Of a stretch of 64,000 nt of DNA, positions 13,301 through 40,825 are shown in pieces. The DNA comes from Hirudo medicinalis. Its lineage: Eukaryota; Annelida; Clitellata; Hirudinida; Hirudinidae. Both the position numbers and the translations under genes were made by a program. Where the stretch lies: NCBI GenBank assembly GCA_011800805.1, contig MPNW01000462.1:1-64000 (forward strand). The letters run 5' to 3'. Positions within the stretch are counted from its first letter, which is position 1, and every line of letters starts with the position of its first letter. Below the pieces are notes generated by a model that saw only the letters and a program-made list of their open reading frames with translations, was not told where the DNA came from and made no database searches.

Positions 13301-15162
13301 GTACTTGCAAATGTTTAAAAGCAACACTCGCATTCACGTTTTATCCGATCTTAGATAAAAACTCGAGCACATCTGCACATCAGCGCATAACCTAATAATC
13401 GTTATTATAATGACTAATATTTGCAACATTATCGCAAATTCCATCGACAACTTCTGCTAAGAACTCGAACGCATCATCGCTTCGACGCCGTCCAAAGGTC
13501 AGATTAAAGATCGCCGACCTCGAAGATCCTCAGACATTTCGGCGGCAGTTTCTCCCAGGTGTTTTTGAGTCGAGCCACCGAACCGTGACCGAGGCCGCCG
13601 ACGATGGCGAACACTGAGTTGTAGTTCTGGGCCAGTTTGCACAGCTCTGGTAATTAAAAAAAATTGCGACGATGCACGACGAGAAAACGAAGAAGAAATC
13701 AGGCCGACGCACGTCGAGAGGAATGTCACGAGGCGCTCGTCGACACTCCTCTGAAAATTGCTGTCGGTTTGGGACCGGCCTGGAAACTGTCGGTAAGACG
13801 ACGGCAAATGACGACTCCTCACCTGCGACCCTGATGAAGTGCTTGATGGTTTTGGCCCTCTTCATCAGGTTCGGCTCCGAGCAGACTTCCGTGATCACCC
13901 AGAAGAACTCTTCGTTCGACAACTGAAGTGAATCGACGTTCGTGATGACGTTCAAATAAGGAGAAAAGTGTCGCTAGTAGCGGTAATAATCGATTCGTTA
14001 AAAGAGAAAAAAAAATGTTAAAACAATCTCTGAGTAAATCCCCGAGCTCCAATAAATGGCATGACTTTAATTTCACTTGAAACACTCACGTGAGAAAAGC
14101 TCTCGACGTTACGTTTGGACGCATCGCTCTTGTGCTTGTCGAAGAGGTCGCAGATGTGGTCGCTCGACCTCACGGCCTTGAGGAGCTTGAAAGCCCTGAG
14201 GGTCAACTGAGTGGCAAGTTCGAGAGCAGGCAGTTCGAGGAGGGAGACGGACGATTCTTTGAGGACCGAATTGATGATTTCCTCCGGGAATGAAAACGTC
14301 GGAGCCATGTGGCTCTTCAAGTAATACCTGGAGGACGAGCGCAACGGTCTTCAGAGAAAGAGCCACGATTGTCACTTACGTCGTCACACCAACCTGGCAT
14401 TGATGGGGATTCTGGTCGACAGATCGGCGACGTGGTCGGCCAAGGTCCTCGTTCTCGTGAGGCTGTTGGTTGCGAAGGTGACCTCGCAGAGGGCATAGGG
14501 GTTCGAGAGTCCGAACTCTTTCATCGCCATGGCGACGACCTCTTTACAGGTTGTCTCCTGCAGATGATCAGACAAAACAGATTAATTTTCACTCCTTGGA
14601 TGGCAATATTTTGAATATTGGGGAATATTTCATTCCCCTATTTTTCGTGAGTTCCTTTTGGCCTCATTTTCTCTCTGATAATCGCTAATGACGAGCCGAT
14701 CGACCTTTATGCGGCAACGTCGGTAATTGAGGGTAGATGCCCTCATGAGCCATTCTAAGTTACGCTACCATTGCGGGCGTTCGGAAACCCGTTCTTAACC
14801 GCACCAACCTTGTGCACGGGTACGTATTTGAAGGTGTGATCGGCCTTGAAGATCTTAAGGTAGGTGTCCGGGGGCTTCGTCGTCATCCCGACATCGCCGG
14901 GCTGAGGGAAGGCCACGAGAGAGGAGAGATTATGCAACGAGTGGGTGGACCCCAGGTCGGACAGATCCGGATCGCTGGAGCTGGACATTCTGTTCAGGAA
15001 CCTCGTGGGAAATGCCAGGGATTGCTTCCTCCTGAACCTCCTCGTCAGGTCTCCGGGAAACGGTTCGCCGAACTCCTGCTGCTTTCTGCATCGCATTTAA
15101 GGATTCTTTGAACGGGCGATTATCTCGACAGATGTAATTACTGTTTATGTTATTATTATTAA

Positions 15163-15196
<34 letters not shown>

Positions 15197-17225
15197 GTTG
15201 TTGTTGTTGTTATTAAATTTGGAACGTGTACGCTGTGGGAAGATCGTTTTATCTGAGAAATTATGTCAATTACGAGCTCTCATTTCCATCTCGTAAACAG
15301 TCGCATCGACGTCGCTCGACGGATTCACAATCCGACCTCGTGAGACAATCATTCATTCAGACTCGTTCAATCGATCAATTGAAAAAGTACGCTTTTAATT
15401 TTAGAAGATCACTTTCAGAATACAACTGACAACGACAACAACGACAACAACCGACAATGCAACAACAACTTACAATGCAACAACAACCAACAATGCAACA
15501 ACAACTTACAATGCAACAACAGCCAACAATGCATTAACAACAACAACAACAACAACAACCGACAATACAACAACTGACAATGCAACAACCAACAATGCAA
15601 CAACCAACAATGCAACAACCAACAATGCATTAACAACCAAAGATCTCACCCAAGGTTGAGAAGAGCCTTGCAGAAGTTGGATATGCTTCTTTTGGGCGTG
15701 CCCCTCGACTCGTCACTCTCGCTGCTGACAAAACTGGAAGTATCGGCGTCGTCGTCGTCCTCTCCTATCCTGATCTTCCTTCCGGACGAAGACGAAGAAG
15801 AGGAGGACCTCGACCCGTCGAAAGTTTTGCTTTTCTGGGAGTCCCTGCGATGACATGCCTCCTCAAAACCTGGGAGTGGGGAAAGGAATTGAGCGAGTTA
15901 GAGGTCGAACATGCCACAAGGTACTGACAACACGGAGCAGATTTCATGATCTGGTTCAACCAGAATGTCAAAGAATTAGATTCGTACTCTGGTGTTTGTA
16001 CAGTGGACGAGTAAAACGTAAATGTAAACATAGTTCATTTATATAGCGCCACATGCATAGCGTCAGAAGCGCTTTTCACGAACCATTTATTTTAGTGCAC
16101 CTTCCCGAGGGCGCTTTTGGCAGTGCGGGGTGGGTTTCGAACGCGACACGTTACGACATAGCATTCAGTAACGCAACCCGTTCGGCCATCCCGGGTGCTC
16201 CATTCGGGCGGAACCGTTTACATCGACCATGTCGTGTTTAAGTCGCGAGTCATCCCCGATTAAGAGCTTGAAGTGACTAAAAGGCAAAGCAAATTAAGCT
16301 TTCCCACTGCGAATTATCAGGTGAACAAGCTAAAATTACTGATCGTAATACATTTTTCAGGTCAGAAGTGAATCGATGACCTAGCGATGTCGCGACGCAT
16401 GTTCGTGCATCGGCGATGCATTGTAGCGATGTAATAACCATAATTAACATCCTTTGCATGACTTGGAATTTCAGGAGACTAAGTAACTCTTATCATCAGA
16501 TTTATCAGCTAATTGTCGTTCGTGAAATCGCGACGACGTCGACGTCTTCGAATGCATTCATCATCGTACCGTAGAAGTTTGACTTGACTTTCATGGAGAG
16601 GTGGGTGGAGCTGTTGATGACCCTCATGACCTCCCTCATGGGTAGTCCGGTGCACGACCTGTTGTTCAGCTCCAGTACCTGGTGTCATCACCATAACAAT
16701 TAATGCAATTATTATTAATAATGTTACTGTTATCATCATCATCATCATCATCATCATCTTATTATTATTATTATTATTATATTATTAACATATTACTAAT
16801 ATATTATTACCCTCTAATAAATTGGAAACAAACAAGAATTCCAAATGAGGAAGTTAAAAATTAAAATCCACTCAGGAAGTTGAGGGACTTCAAAGCGACT
16901 CATTTCCGGGAAAACCCACAACAACGTCAACAACAAACGATCGTTTCAAAATCATCAGACCTGGTCTCCCCTCCTCAATCCACTGGCATGTAGTTTCGAG
17001 GTCTTGTCGACCCGAGACACGAAGATGCCCTTGATGCCCCTGTCCGACCCGCCGATCAGAGAGAAGGGAAGCTCGCCTCCCTTGTCCGCCCTGGAGAGCG
17101 TGAGGAGCCTCGGGTAGGAGTGCGTGGAGTGGGCTATGTCCAGCATCTTGAGGTGTCCCAGCATTTTCTGTGGAAATGAAGGTAATAAATACTGTGAGTT
17201 ACTTATAATTTAATGATCATCTGTC

Positions 17226-17259
<34 letters not shown>

Positions 17260-17845
17260 CTTTGGAGGGAGTGTTTTTAATGTTGAAGTACATCCTTAGA
17301 GTTATATTAGCAACAAATATGTAGTTGAGGCACAACAAGTTAGCACTTAATAAATCAGTGGAATGAATGAATTTCATGTACTCCATGTCGTACGAGTGCA
17401 GACGATCAACAACAAATGAATGACAACAACAAACGAATGACAACAACAAACGAATGACAACAACGAACGAATGACAACAACAAACGAATGACAACAACAA
17501 AGACAAACAAACAAAGAAGCATCTCCACAGTGGATCGCATACAAACATGATACTTGAGCAGCGCCTTGAAACTGTCGACGAAGTCTAGCATCTGATGGTC
17601 CCCGTCGAAGTCCTCGAAGTGGTTGTTGATCCACAATAGAAGGACCCTGGCGACCTTTTCCCTGCTCGACTTGTCCGTGAAGAGCTTCATCAGGGCCTCC
17701 GTGACCTCTCCGGGGGAGTCGACGAAGACCCTGTAGGTCAGCAGGAAATCTTCTATGTAGGTCGGGTCGACCATGTTGCTGTCCAGTAACTGGGACATCA
17801 GCTTCTCTTGTGAGCCCTTTGAGTGTTTAGTTAAAAGTTACATTA

Positions 17846-17876
<31 letters not shown>

Positions 17877-19091
17877 GTTGTTGTTGTTATTATTGTTGTT
17901 GTTATTTATTAGCCATCATGTTTAATAGGAAGGAATATAAGTTGGGAGATCAACTGATTGGATGAAACTCCCACCTGGATGACGATGTACCCGTCCTTGC
18001 TGTCTTCGTCCGCTTTCCTTTCCAGCACCAGGACGAGCTTTCCGTTGTCTTCCACGTTGATTTTGTTCTGCTCGAACTGATTTATAAGGACGTAAAGGTT
18101 ACAAAATCGTTGAGCATTAAAGGGCGTCAAACATGTTCTCAATTTATAATCGCCCTGCGAAAACATCGATTCCGATAATTGGTCTCGTCGGCGTCATAGT
18201 AACAACATTCACGATCAGCAAAGCAGTCAGTGGGAATTACCTTGTCGAATATGGCGTGGAAATCGTCCTTGAGAACGCAAACAAACTGACAGTTGACTTC
18301 GTTGGTTCTGACCTGCCCGTCCTGGTGCGTCACTTCCTTGTTGGTGCAGATTCCAAACCTTCAAATCAATAGGCCGATAGGTCATCGGTTGCCGCAAATA
18401 TCGGCACGACCGTCGAAACAACTCACGATTGGCCGGAGCTCAGGATTTCGATCGATCCGTCCGCTTGGATCACTTTGACGCTGCCATTCACGATCATGTA
18501 CCAGTCTCGTAACTCCGCCCCGTCCTCCACGACGAGCCGGTCGCTTTTCTCGAAAGAGACGAATCTCATGACGGAGCAGAGTTCTTCCTTTACCGATTGG
18601 CTGGTGTTGTTGAAAGCCTTCGATAAAAACAAGGTATCGAGCGATTCAAATCAAATCATCCTTCATCAAAAGACGTCGTAAGTCGTAAGGTTGTAATCTC
18701 AACCGACCGTCATGTGCTTCATGGATTCGAGCAGGACCTCAGTCTCCTCTCGACTTCTATCTTCGCTCTTCTTGTCGAGAATCCTCTTGAACTCGTCGTC
18801 GTCGAAGAGTTCCTTCGACTGCAAGTGGGACGACATCAGGTTTTGAAGCCTAAACATTGAGATCGACGTGAACATCAGTCAGTTTCCACCCACCTTTTCC
18901 AAAGACAGGTTTTCCAGCATGGTCGCCACGTCCTGTTCGTCGGCATAATCCTCGTCGTAGTCGATGCTGTCGGAGATGGACCTGGAATCGAGCTGGACGC
19001 AGGAGTAGGAACGAGGTCTCGAAGCCACCTCCTCCCTTGGAGGAGTCGCATTGACCATCACGTCGTCGTCATCATCCATCACTCGAGGACT
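10342..19091 (-). CDS. rapgef2: Rap guanine nucleotide exchange factor, PDZ-GEF type (RAPGEF2/6, dizzy)
   Basis: Activates Rap GTPases at membranes and junctions by GDP/GTP exchange. Twenty-two exons join in phase (3,600 nt, 1,199 aa): 19091-18894, 18818-18708, 18617-18427, 18358-18241, 18076-17975, 17816-17547, 17167-16961, 16678-16570, 15869-15650, 15085-14809, 14557-14394, 14327-14090, 13922-13823, 13646-13519, 13123-13040, 12080-11928, 11764-11660, 11475-11385, 11314-11225, 11151-10837, 10759-10685, 10595-10342. Domains in order: cyclic-nucleotide-binding-like fold, about residues 95-205 (ILNGSV-type core seen as MIVNGSVKV); RasGEF_N, 240-345 ([17 protein letters not shown]); PDZ, 345-430 ([15 protein letters not shown]); RA, 575-655 ([14 protein letters not shown]); CDC25 RasGEF, 660-890 ([38 protein letters not shown]); Ser-rich tail ending DDYL. 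The first exon is acidic and may be internal. Vertebrate RAPGEF2 has a second, more N-terminal cNMP-like domain that I did not find here. Family certain; 2 versus 6 is not resolved. Confidence 0.94.
12490..12595. repeat. Tandem repeat with GTCGACCAATTAGCAG core
   Basis: Three to four diverged copies of a unit of about 27 bases containing TCGACCAATTAGCAGTT and CTAAACGATG, inside the intron between RapGEF exons at 13123-13040 and 12080-11928. Confidence 0.6.
12893..13038. repeat. 28-bp minisatellite abutting a RapGEF splice donor
   Basis: Five near-perfect copies of a 28-base unit containing GGGGCACCAAGGACGATTC and ATCGATAAA. The copy next to the exon at 13123-13040 carries the donor: on the - strand it reads GTTGGTGCC, where the other copies read CCTTGGTGCC. 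The array is therefore continuous with the intron's 5' splice site. Confidence 0.8.
15424..15635. repeat. CAACAACCAACAATG-type minisatellite
   Basis: Tandem array of units of about 15-18 bases built from CAACAA, CCAACAATG and CTTACAATG, in the RapGEF intron between the exons at 15869-15650 and 15085-14809. It begins only about 15 bases beyond the donor at 15650. Confidence 0.7.
16034..16154 (+). repeat. Dispersed TATATAGCG repeat, copy 1
   Basis: About 120 bases starting TCATTTATATAGCGCC. It includes palindromic GCGTCAGAAGCGCTT, then GAGGGCGCTTTTGGCAGTGC and GGGTTTCGAAC. A clearly related copy lies at 32963-33082 with the same order of motifs. It matches no coding exon. The GGTTTCGAAC core is B-box-like, so a tRNA-related SINE tail is possible. 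Confidence 0.6.
17404..17512. repeat. ACAACAACAAACGAATG minisatellite
   Basis: Six or so copies of a 16-17 base unit (CAACAACAAACGAATGA) within the RapGEF intron between the exons at 17816-17547 and 17167-16961. Confidence 0.7.
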
Positions 19092-20563
19092 CTGCAACAA
19101 TTTGGCAAAAAACACTTTCGACTTAAAATTAAAAGACAGGGATGCGCGACAAACTGTTAATTGAAATAAACGATTAATAATTTCCCAATAAAGCCACATT
19201 AAGGATCGATCTTGAACTGCTTTGGGCAGTCGACTCGGACGATCTGACATTTCCAATGTTTCGGGACGAGTCGTCGAAGACGAAGATCGGATTGAAGCGT
19301 CTGCTGCTCGCACGTCGACATCGCAAAATTAAAAAAAAAAACAGATATCCTCGACAAGTTAACAAGGAATTATTCTGCATCGTTCTAACATCTTCAATAA
19401 TATTGTCTCATCGCTTATAATTATTGCGTTCACTTATTAATTATTAATATTATTTATTATTATAATGATAATTAATATTATTAATTATAATAATTAATTA
19501 ACAATATTATTAATTAATTAATAATAAATTACTACTAACAATTTTTCAATTAATAAAATTAGTTAAGTAATAAATATTAATATTTTAAATAATAAATATT
19601 AATTAAGGTTCTCGAGGAGAACGACGTGGCTTATAAAATAGGACGAAATATAAAATAGGACGAAATATAAAATAGGACGCTATCGACGAAATATCGTGGA
19701 AGTGTAAATGCGAGAGGCACGATAAAACAAGAATTCTCGAGATACAAAAGCATCATTCAACGGCTGTTGCGATAACGCGATAACACGATAACGCGATAAC
19801 ACAATAACACGATAACGCGATAACACAATAACACCATTCCAAAAATGACCTGCTGGAAGTGACTGCAGTATTACCGAAGTTTTCCAACCAAAACATGGAG
19901 AAGGAAGGAAGAAATGATTGAGAGAAAATAAAAGAAAAAAAAATCAATCAAGCCATGAGAATGAAGACTATCATCAAGACCCGTGAAGACTCCTAACATG
20001 GTGATGATGATGATGGCGGTGATGATGTTAGCAGTGATGATGAGATGCTGCAGCCATGGTAGACTGCACAGATCTCCAACCAGGCGTGAAGGAAGGATGG
20101 AGTCATTACTAAGAAAAACAAGAGAGTGTGCCCCAATGCACTGGTGTGCATACCTTTATCATAACAAACAGGAGTAATGTCTACATCTCTAATGAGTATG
20201 TTTATGAATGAAATGATAACGATGATGTTGATATCACTTTCATTGCACTGATGCAGTACTTGAAGGAAGTGATGGCGAAGAACTATACAAACCAATGAGT
20301 GATGTCGAGTGATATTACAACGTTGTAATTCTGCAATGTCGTAATGCCACACGTAATGAACGTAATGGAGCAGATCCGATTTTGAAATCGACAGGTAGAG
20401 ATTCAATCTCTACACAAATGTTGCAGTAGCACATTTGCATGTCACAGCATTGATCGAGTCAAATTAAGAGGTTAAACATTCTCCGCAAACCGTAATAGCG
20501 TTCGTGTTCTCAGTACGGTGGGGAGCCCGGTGCGACCGTCCACGGGCGGCTGGAGATGTGGCG

Positions 20564-20729
20564 GGCAAAAGCCAATTAACTCACAAGCAATGACTTTTGT
20601 CAGTTCTACAGAGATTTCCAGTGTTATGAGATAGGGTTAGATGTATGGGTAAAGTTGGGGTAGGGCTAAGGGTACGGTCGGAGATGGAGTTATGTACCAA
20701 AAGTCACTGCCTGTGAGTTGGCTTTTGCC
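20564..20729. mobile_element. MITE-like element with GGCAAAAGCCAA inverted ends, copy 1
   Basis: Starts GGCAAAAGCCAATTAACTCA, followed closely by TGACTTTTG. It ends with the inverted counterpart CAAAAGTCA, TGTGAGTTGGCTTTTGCC. The interior holds TCAGTTCTACAGAGATTTC and a GGTTAG/GGGGTAGGGC-rich middle. A second copy lies at 63492-63593. Terminal inverted repeats, small size and two copies suggest a non-autonomous DNA transposon. I saw no clear target-site duplication. Confidence 0.6.
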
Positions 20730-21222
20730 GATCACTTGGCCAGCGATCATCCACCTAACCATCCATTCCGACATATGACAGAGCATCGACAAAGAATTCC
20801 TTCTAACAATAAAAAGGAGATAGCTTACTGTCAATTAAGTAAAATGTCCACTAATCAATTCAGATTCCAGGTTGACATGAGTGGAACAAATGGGAATGAA
20901 ATCGCCGAAACGACGTAATGAATTCTATGCAAAGAGCAAGCATGGCGGTCCAAGCGCTCGCATCGACGCATTCTTGGACGAATCGAAGAGCAAAGGCATC
21001 CGTGCCTTCGGTCATCGAGTCTCTGACGTCCATTTCTTCTTCGTCGTCGTCATCATCACACCAGACGAGGCGACGACAAAATGGCTTCGACTCGGTTATC
21101 ATTGAACATTCGAAGGATCACAACGAGCATGATAAGAGTGCAATCAACTGATGAGTTCTGAGAAACATCGCCGTTTTGAATTTTAAATTTCAATGAAACG
21201 AATCAAAAGGTTTGCGAAAGTA

Positions 21223-21302
21223 GCATTCCCGCACGGTCTAACGGTCGAGACTTTGCCTCTCGCGACGGCAGAACGGATTCGACTCGTGTTGCAGGAGCAC
21301 CC
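21223..21302 (+). mobile_element. tRNA-like SINE head
   Basis: GGTCTAACGGTCGAGAC resembles a tRNA D-arm/A-box, CCTCTCGCGACGGCAG an anticodon arm (CTC in the loop, Glu-like), and ACGGATTCGACTCG a B-box T-arm. Sequence then ends GCAGGAGCACC. The copy at 36553-36629 on the opposite strand shares GAGACTTTGCC, CTCG.GA.GGC and GTTGC.GGAGCACC. No CCA tail or perfect acceptor stem, so a functional tRNA gene is unlikely. Confidence 0.55.
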
Positions 21303-24300
21303 TCCCGATCGTCCGGTCGCGTGATGGACGTCAACGAACGACGACGACGACATTGTAAAAATAAAGAGAATTATTTGAGAAGAATAAGAATTTAACAACA
21401 TCAGCAACAATGACAACAATTCAAAATGCTCTGTATCAGCTCAAGTGCAAAATGCAGACCAAGATTTCGACAATATTACGAGAAGCCTCTCATTATACAC
21501 TCCTTGCATTAGCTCATGCAATGTGATTTATCTAGATCAGAGTCATGAATACTTGATTTGTAGCATAATCTGTGCAATAATTTTGAACGGCCTCTCCGTA
21601 GATGAATGAGATCTAGATTGAAATAAATCACTTTTACAAAGAAATGGAAAGAAATAATAATAATAATAAACTCTGACGACGTAACATTACATGGCTGTGA
21701 CAGAATAATGTTAAATGTTGTCAGGAATTTACACCTCTTACCAAACATCCCAGCTCAATTCTAACATCGTGTGCAATTGTTGAAATATGAATCAAAATCG
21801 AGAAATCCAAATGAAATCATAATTTCAAAATCTATGGTGAAATGCAAGGTCCTTAAGAAAAATATCAACGTCTCCAAATAAAATGTTTCAAATAATAATA
21901 ATTTTAAATAATTTCAAAATAAAATGTCTCAAATAATAATAATTTCAAAATAAAATGTCTCCAACAAATGATAAATGCGCTGCACAGCACACAGGCTCTC
22001 ACAGAACCGGAGGATTATAAGCCACTCTTTGATACTCGATATGCCCAAGTTCCATCATGTCAGAATTTAAACCATCTTAGATGTGTGCATTGGATGAAGG
22101 CAGTCAGCTCAACGTCAATTCACATCTATTCCTAAATCATATCATGAAGAAAATACAAGAATACAATAAGAATACAATTGATTATAATGAGATGTCTGTT
22201 GTAAACTGTTGCTATCAACTATTGAAACTAACCTCACGATAATGTTGGCCTCGAAATCCGATGTCGAAAAATATAAACAAGTTCAAGTCTCCTTTCAGGA
22301 CTTGATGATTATAATGAGCACGTACAGCTGCAAGACAAGTAGAAAAACTTCCTTGATAATTGGCCGTCGTGTGCTTTCGTGCTGTTACAAAAATTCCGAG
22401 AAATAGAAGCGCATCGGAAGTTGGGTTGACTTATCGGTTCGTTTATTTTATTCAAATATTGGCTTTCACTTTTCAAACAGGATCTTTTTCGGAACATCAA
22501 ACGGAGCAATTAAACCAGAATATGATTCCCCACTTCGATCTCCTTCGTGTAGAAAAAAAAACAAACAAGATTGCCAAATCCGAAAACCGAAAATAGTTCA
22601 AATTTAAACCGATGATTAGCTAAAATGAATTAATTTATATTTACAAGAGAAGCGAACTCATCCCCGTTGAGTTATCTTATTAGCTATCTGTTTATCGCTG
22701 GACCATAGACCATATGGTTAATTGAACATTTCAGTTAACAACAATCGAAATGGTTGTTGTTTTGCTAGATAAATAATATTTTCTTATTTGTAAAATTATT
22801 TCTATTTCATATTAAGTCGGCTCGATACAACAGCAGTCGTCCTCGATGCGATTTGCAGACTATTGGAGATGATCGGTGTGAATGTAACAGCAACATTCAT
22901 CGTTACCGGTCGGGCGGACTCTATAATTATGTATACACTATATAATTATGTATATTACGTATTACTGATATTATCACTGATATTATTTATTCCTAGCAGA
23001 CGACTTGTACCAGACAAAACCCCTTTAGTAATATTATCCACTTCTTTAATCTCATCCCACTCAGTTAAAACCCTTCTTTATTAATAATAGGTTTATTACA
23101 GGACGCAAGTGCACCGAGAATGATGTAAGATCAGCGGCCGCCTAGAAGACCACATTGCAACGTAATTGAGAGCATAATTACGTAATCGCATTATAAATAC
23201 CTTTCCTCGTAAATATGAACCTACAGTGGACCGGTAATTCACCTTGTAAAAAATGCTTCGGAGAGAGACATCCCCATCCGCGCACGCCCATCGGAGAATA
23301 TTTCAAATTCTTAAGTCGAATGATAAGCTTCTTTTTTCTAAGCTTAAATATAGAAACATCAAAATAGCGACATCTTTAAATTGGAGGAAAAATATAACTA
23401 TATAAGGTTTGTAAAAGTAATCAGTCTCAAGCCATGTCGACGCAACAAAAGGAGAACAAGCGGGTGGCAAACAAGAATCGAAAGAACAATTTGAACGTAG
23501 ACAACTCAGTAAAGAGATCCTGCTGTGGTCTGAGCAAAATGAGACAACATAAAATCGTTACAAAAAAAAAACAAACAAAAAAACAAACTCCATCAATTTA
23601 AAAAATAAGACGAATGGAAAATTACAGAGAGATATTCGAGGAAAGTTAAGATTGATTTTTGAAAAATATTGTTTCAAGGGTTCCCACTGAGGAAGAATTC
23701 TCGCGAGAAGAAATCATCCGAAGATCGTCTTCAAATTCTGAGCAAGATAAATGCTGGACTGTTTTCATTTTGTTTGTAAAATATGAATATACGTACATCT
23801 AAAAAGTGAATATTTATAAAATAAAACAAAAACATATTCATATGAACATTCACGAAAGCTTAATAAAGCATTGTAGCAAAATAAAGGGACCCCACAAGAA
23901 GCAATAGACAAATAGTCCGCGAGGATGACAATCCGTGAGTTCTTGAAAGCTAAACTTAGCAAGCATCACCACAGGACAGCTCTATGTTGATGATAAATAC
24001 TTTCTTTTACCTGCAGTGCCTTGCCTCTTAATGTACTTTCCTTATTCTAATCAGTACTACATGTACTATGGAACTAATGGAAACAGCACTTACAAGTGAT
24101 ATGGGAAATGGTAGGATTCGAACAGACAGCCTGACGATTCGTAATTATTATAACAATAGTCAGGGTTATTGACAGCGTATATATTTGATAACCGAATATT
24201 CTGCGCATTCCATGCAGCTGATGTCGACGGAGAAGACCCAACGACAGAAGTTGTGAAGTGACGAGTAACGGCGACAACCTTCGATTTCCAAGTGGAAAAA

Positions 24301-24883
24301 CAGCATGCAGGTGCACGCGGAAGAGGCAACAACAACAATAACAACAACAGAAAATCAATTCAAGCGAAACGAATGATTTAAAAATTATTAAAACAACAAA
24401 AACACAGGGCACATCCACATCCGAGATGATGCAACTACTGAGTGGGAGTAATTTCAGCGAAGGGTGACGACATAGAAACGTCTCGTCACGGATGAGTGAC
24501 TAGACACTCGATCAAGCGTGACATCGGAGCGTACGACTATCAGCTAGGTTTACAACTACATGCCAGAACTGCTATCTTTCGCGTTGATAAGAAGCCAGCA
24601 ACGACATAGCGTTCAAATGGCGATGGCCATGTTTTTATTCGTGGTTCTTTTGAGATTCGTAGAATCACTATCATCACCGGCATCACTACCATCACTGCTG
24701 ATCATCTCCGTCTCCCCCTGGTGGAACTGGGGGACTCTCCTTTCCAGACTTTCCATCCATCGATTCGTCCTCTGGTTTTTCCAGGAATGAAAGATCCACC
24801 GTTGTCTCTGGATGGATTGGAATCGTTGAATACGTTCATCATTGCATTCGTCAATTCGAGAGCAACAACAATCTTTGACACTT

Positions 24884-40825
<15,942 letters not shown>

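Larger units (their letters stand above)
19092..24883. other. Spacer between RapGEF and ankyrin genes, no certain gene
   Basis: About 5.8 kb. It should contain the missing 5' exons and promoter of the RapGEF gene and the 3' UTR of ankyrin, but no exon could be assigned. A - strand frame near 19313-19180 is Ser-rich and cannot be placed. Contents: AT-rich tracts at 19430-19610; a tandem of a 19-20 base unit (AAATAGGACGAAATATAA) at about 19635-19680; GATAACACGATAACGC repeats at 19769-19832; a MITE-like element at 20564-20729; a tRNA-like SINE at 21223-21302; and a B-box-like string near 24110-24125. A - strand AATAAA (reads TTTATT at about 24633) could end the ankyrin transcript. Confidence 0.45.

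Noticed and set aside
12300..13640. CRISPR-like array at the 28-bp repeats
   Set aside because: Units are directly abutting without unique spacers, in an animal intron; it is a minisatellite.
20860..21105. Possible exon frames on both strands (e.g. - strand frame with DDDDDEEEMDVRD)
   Set aside because: No family match, no consistent splice pair and overlapping open frames on the other strand.
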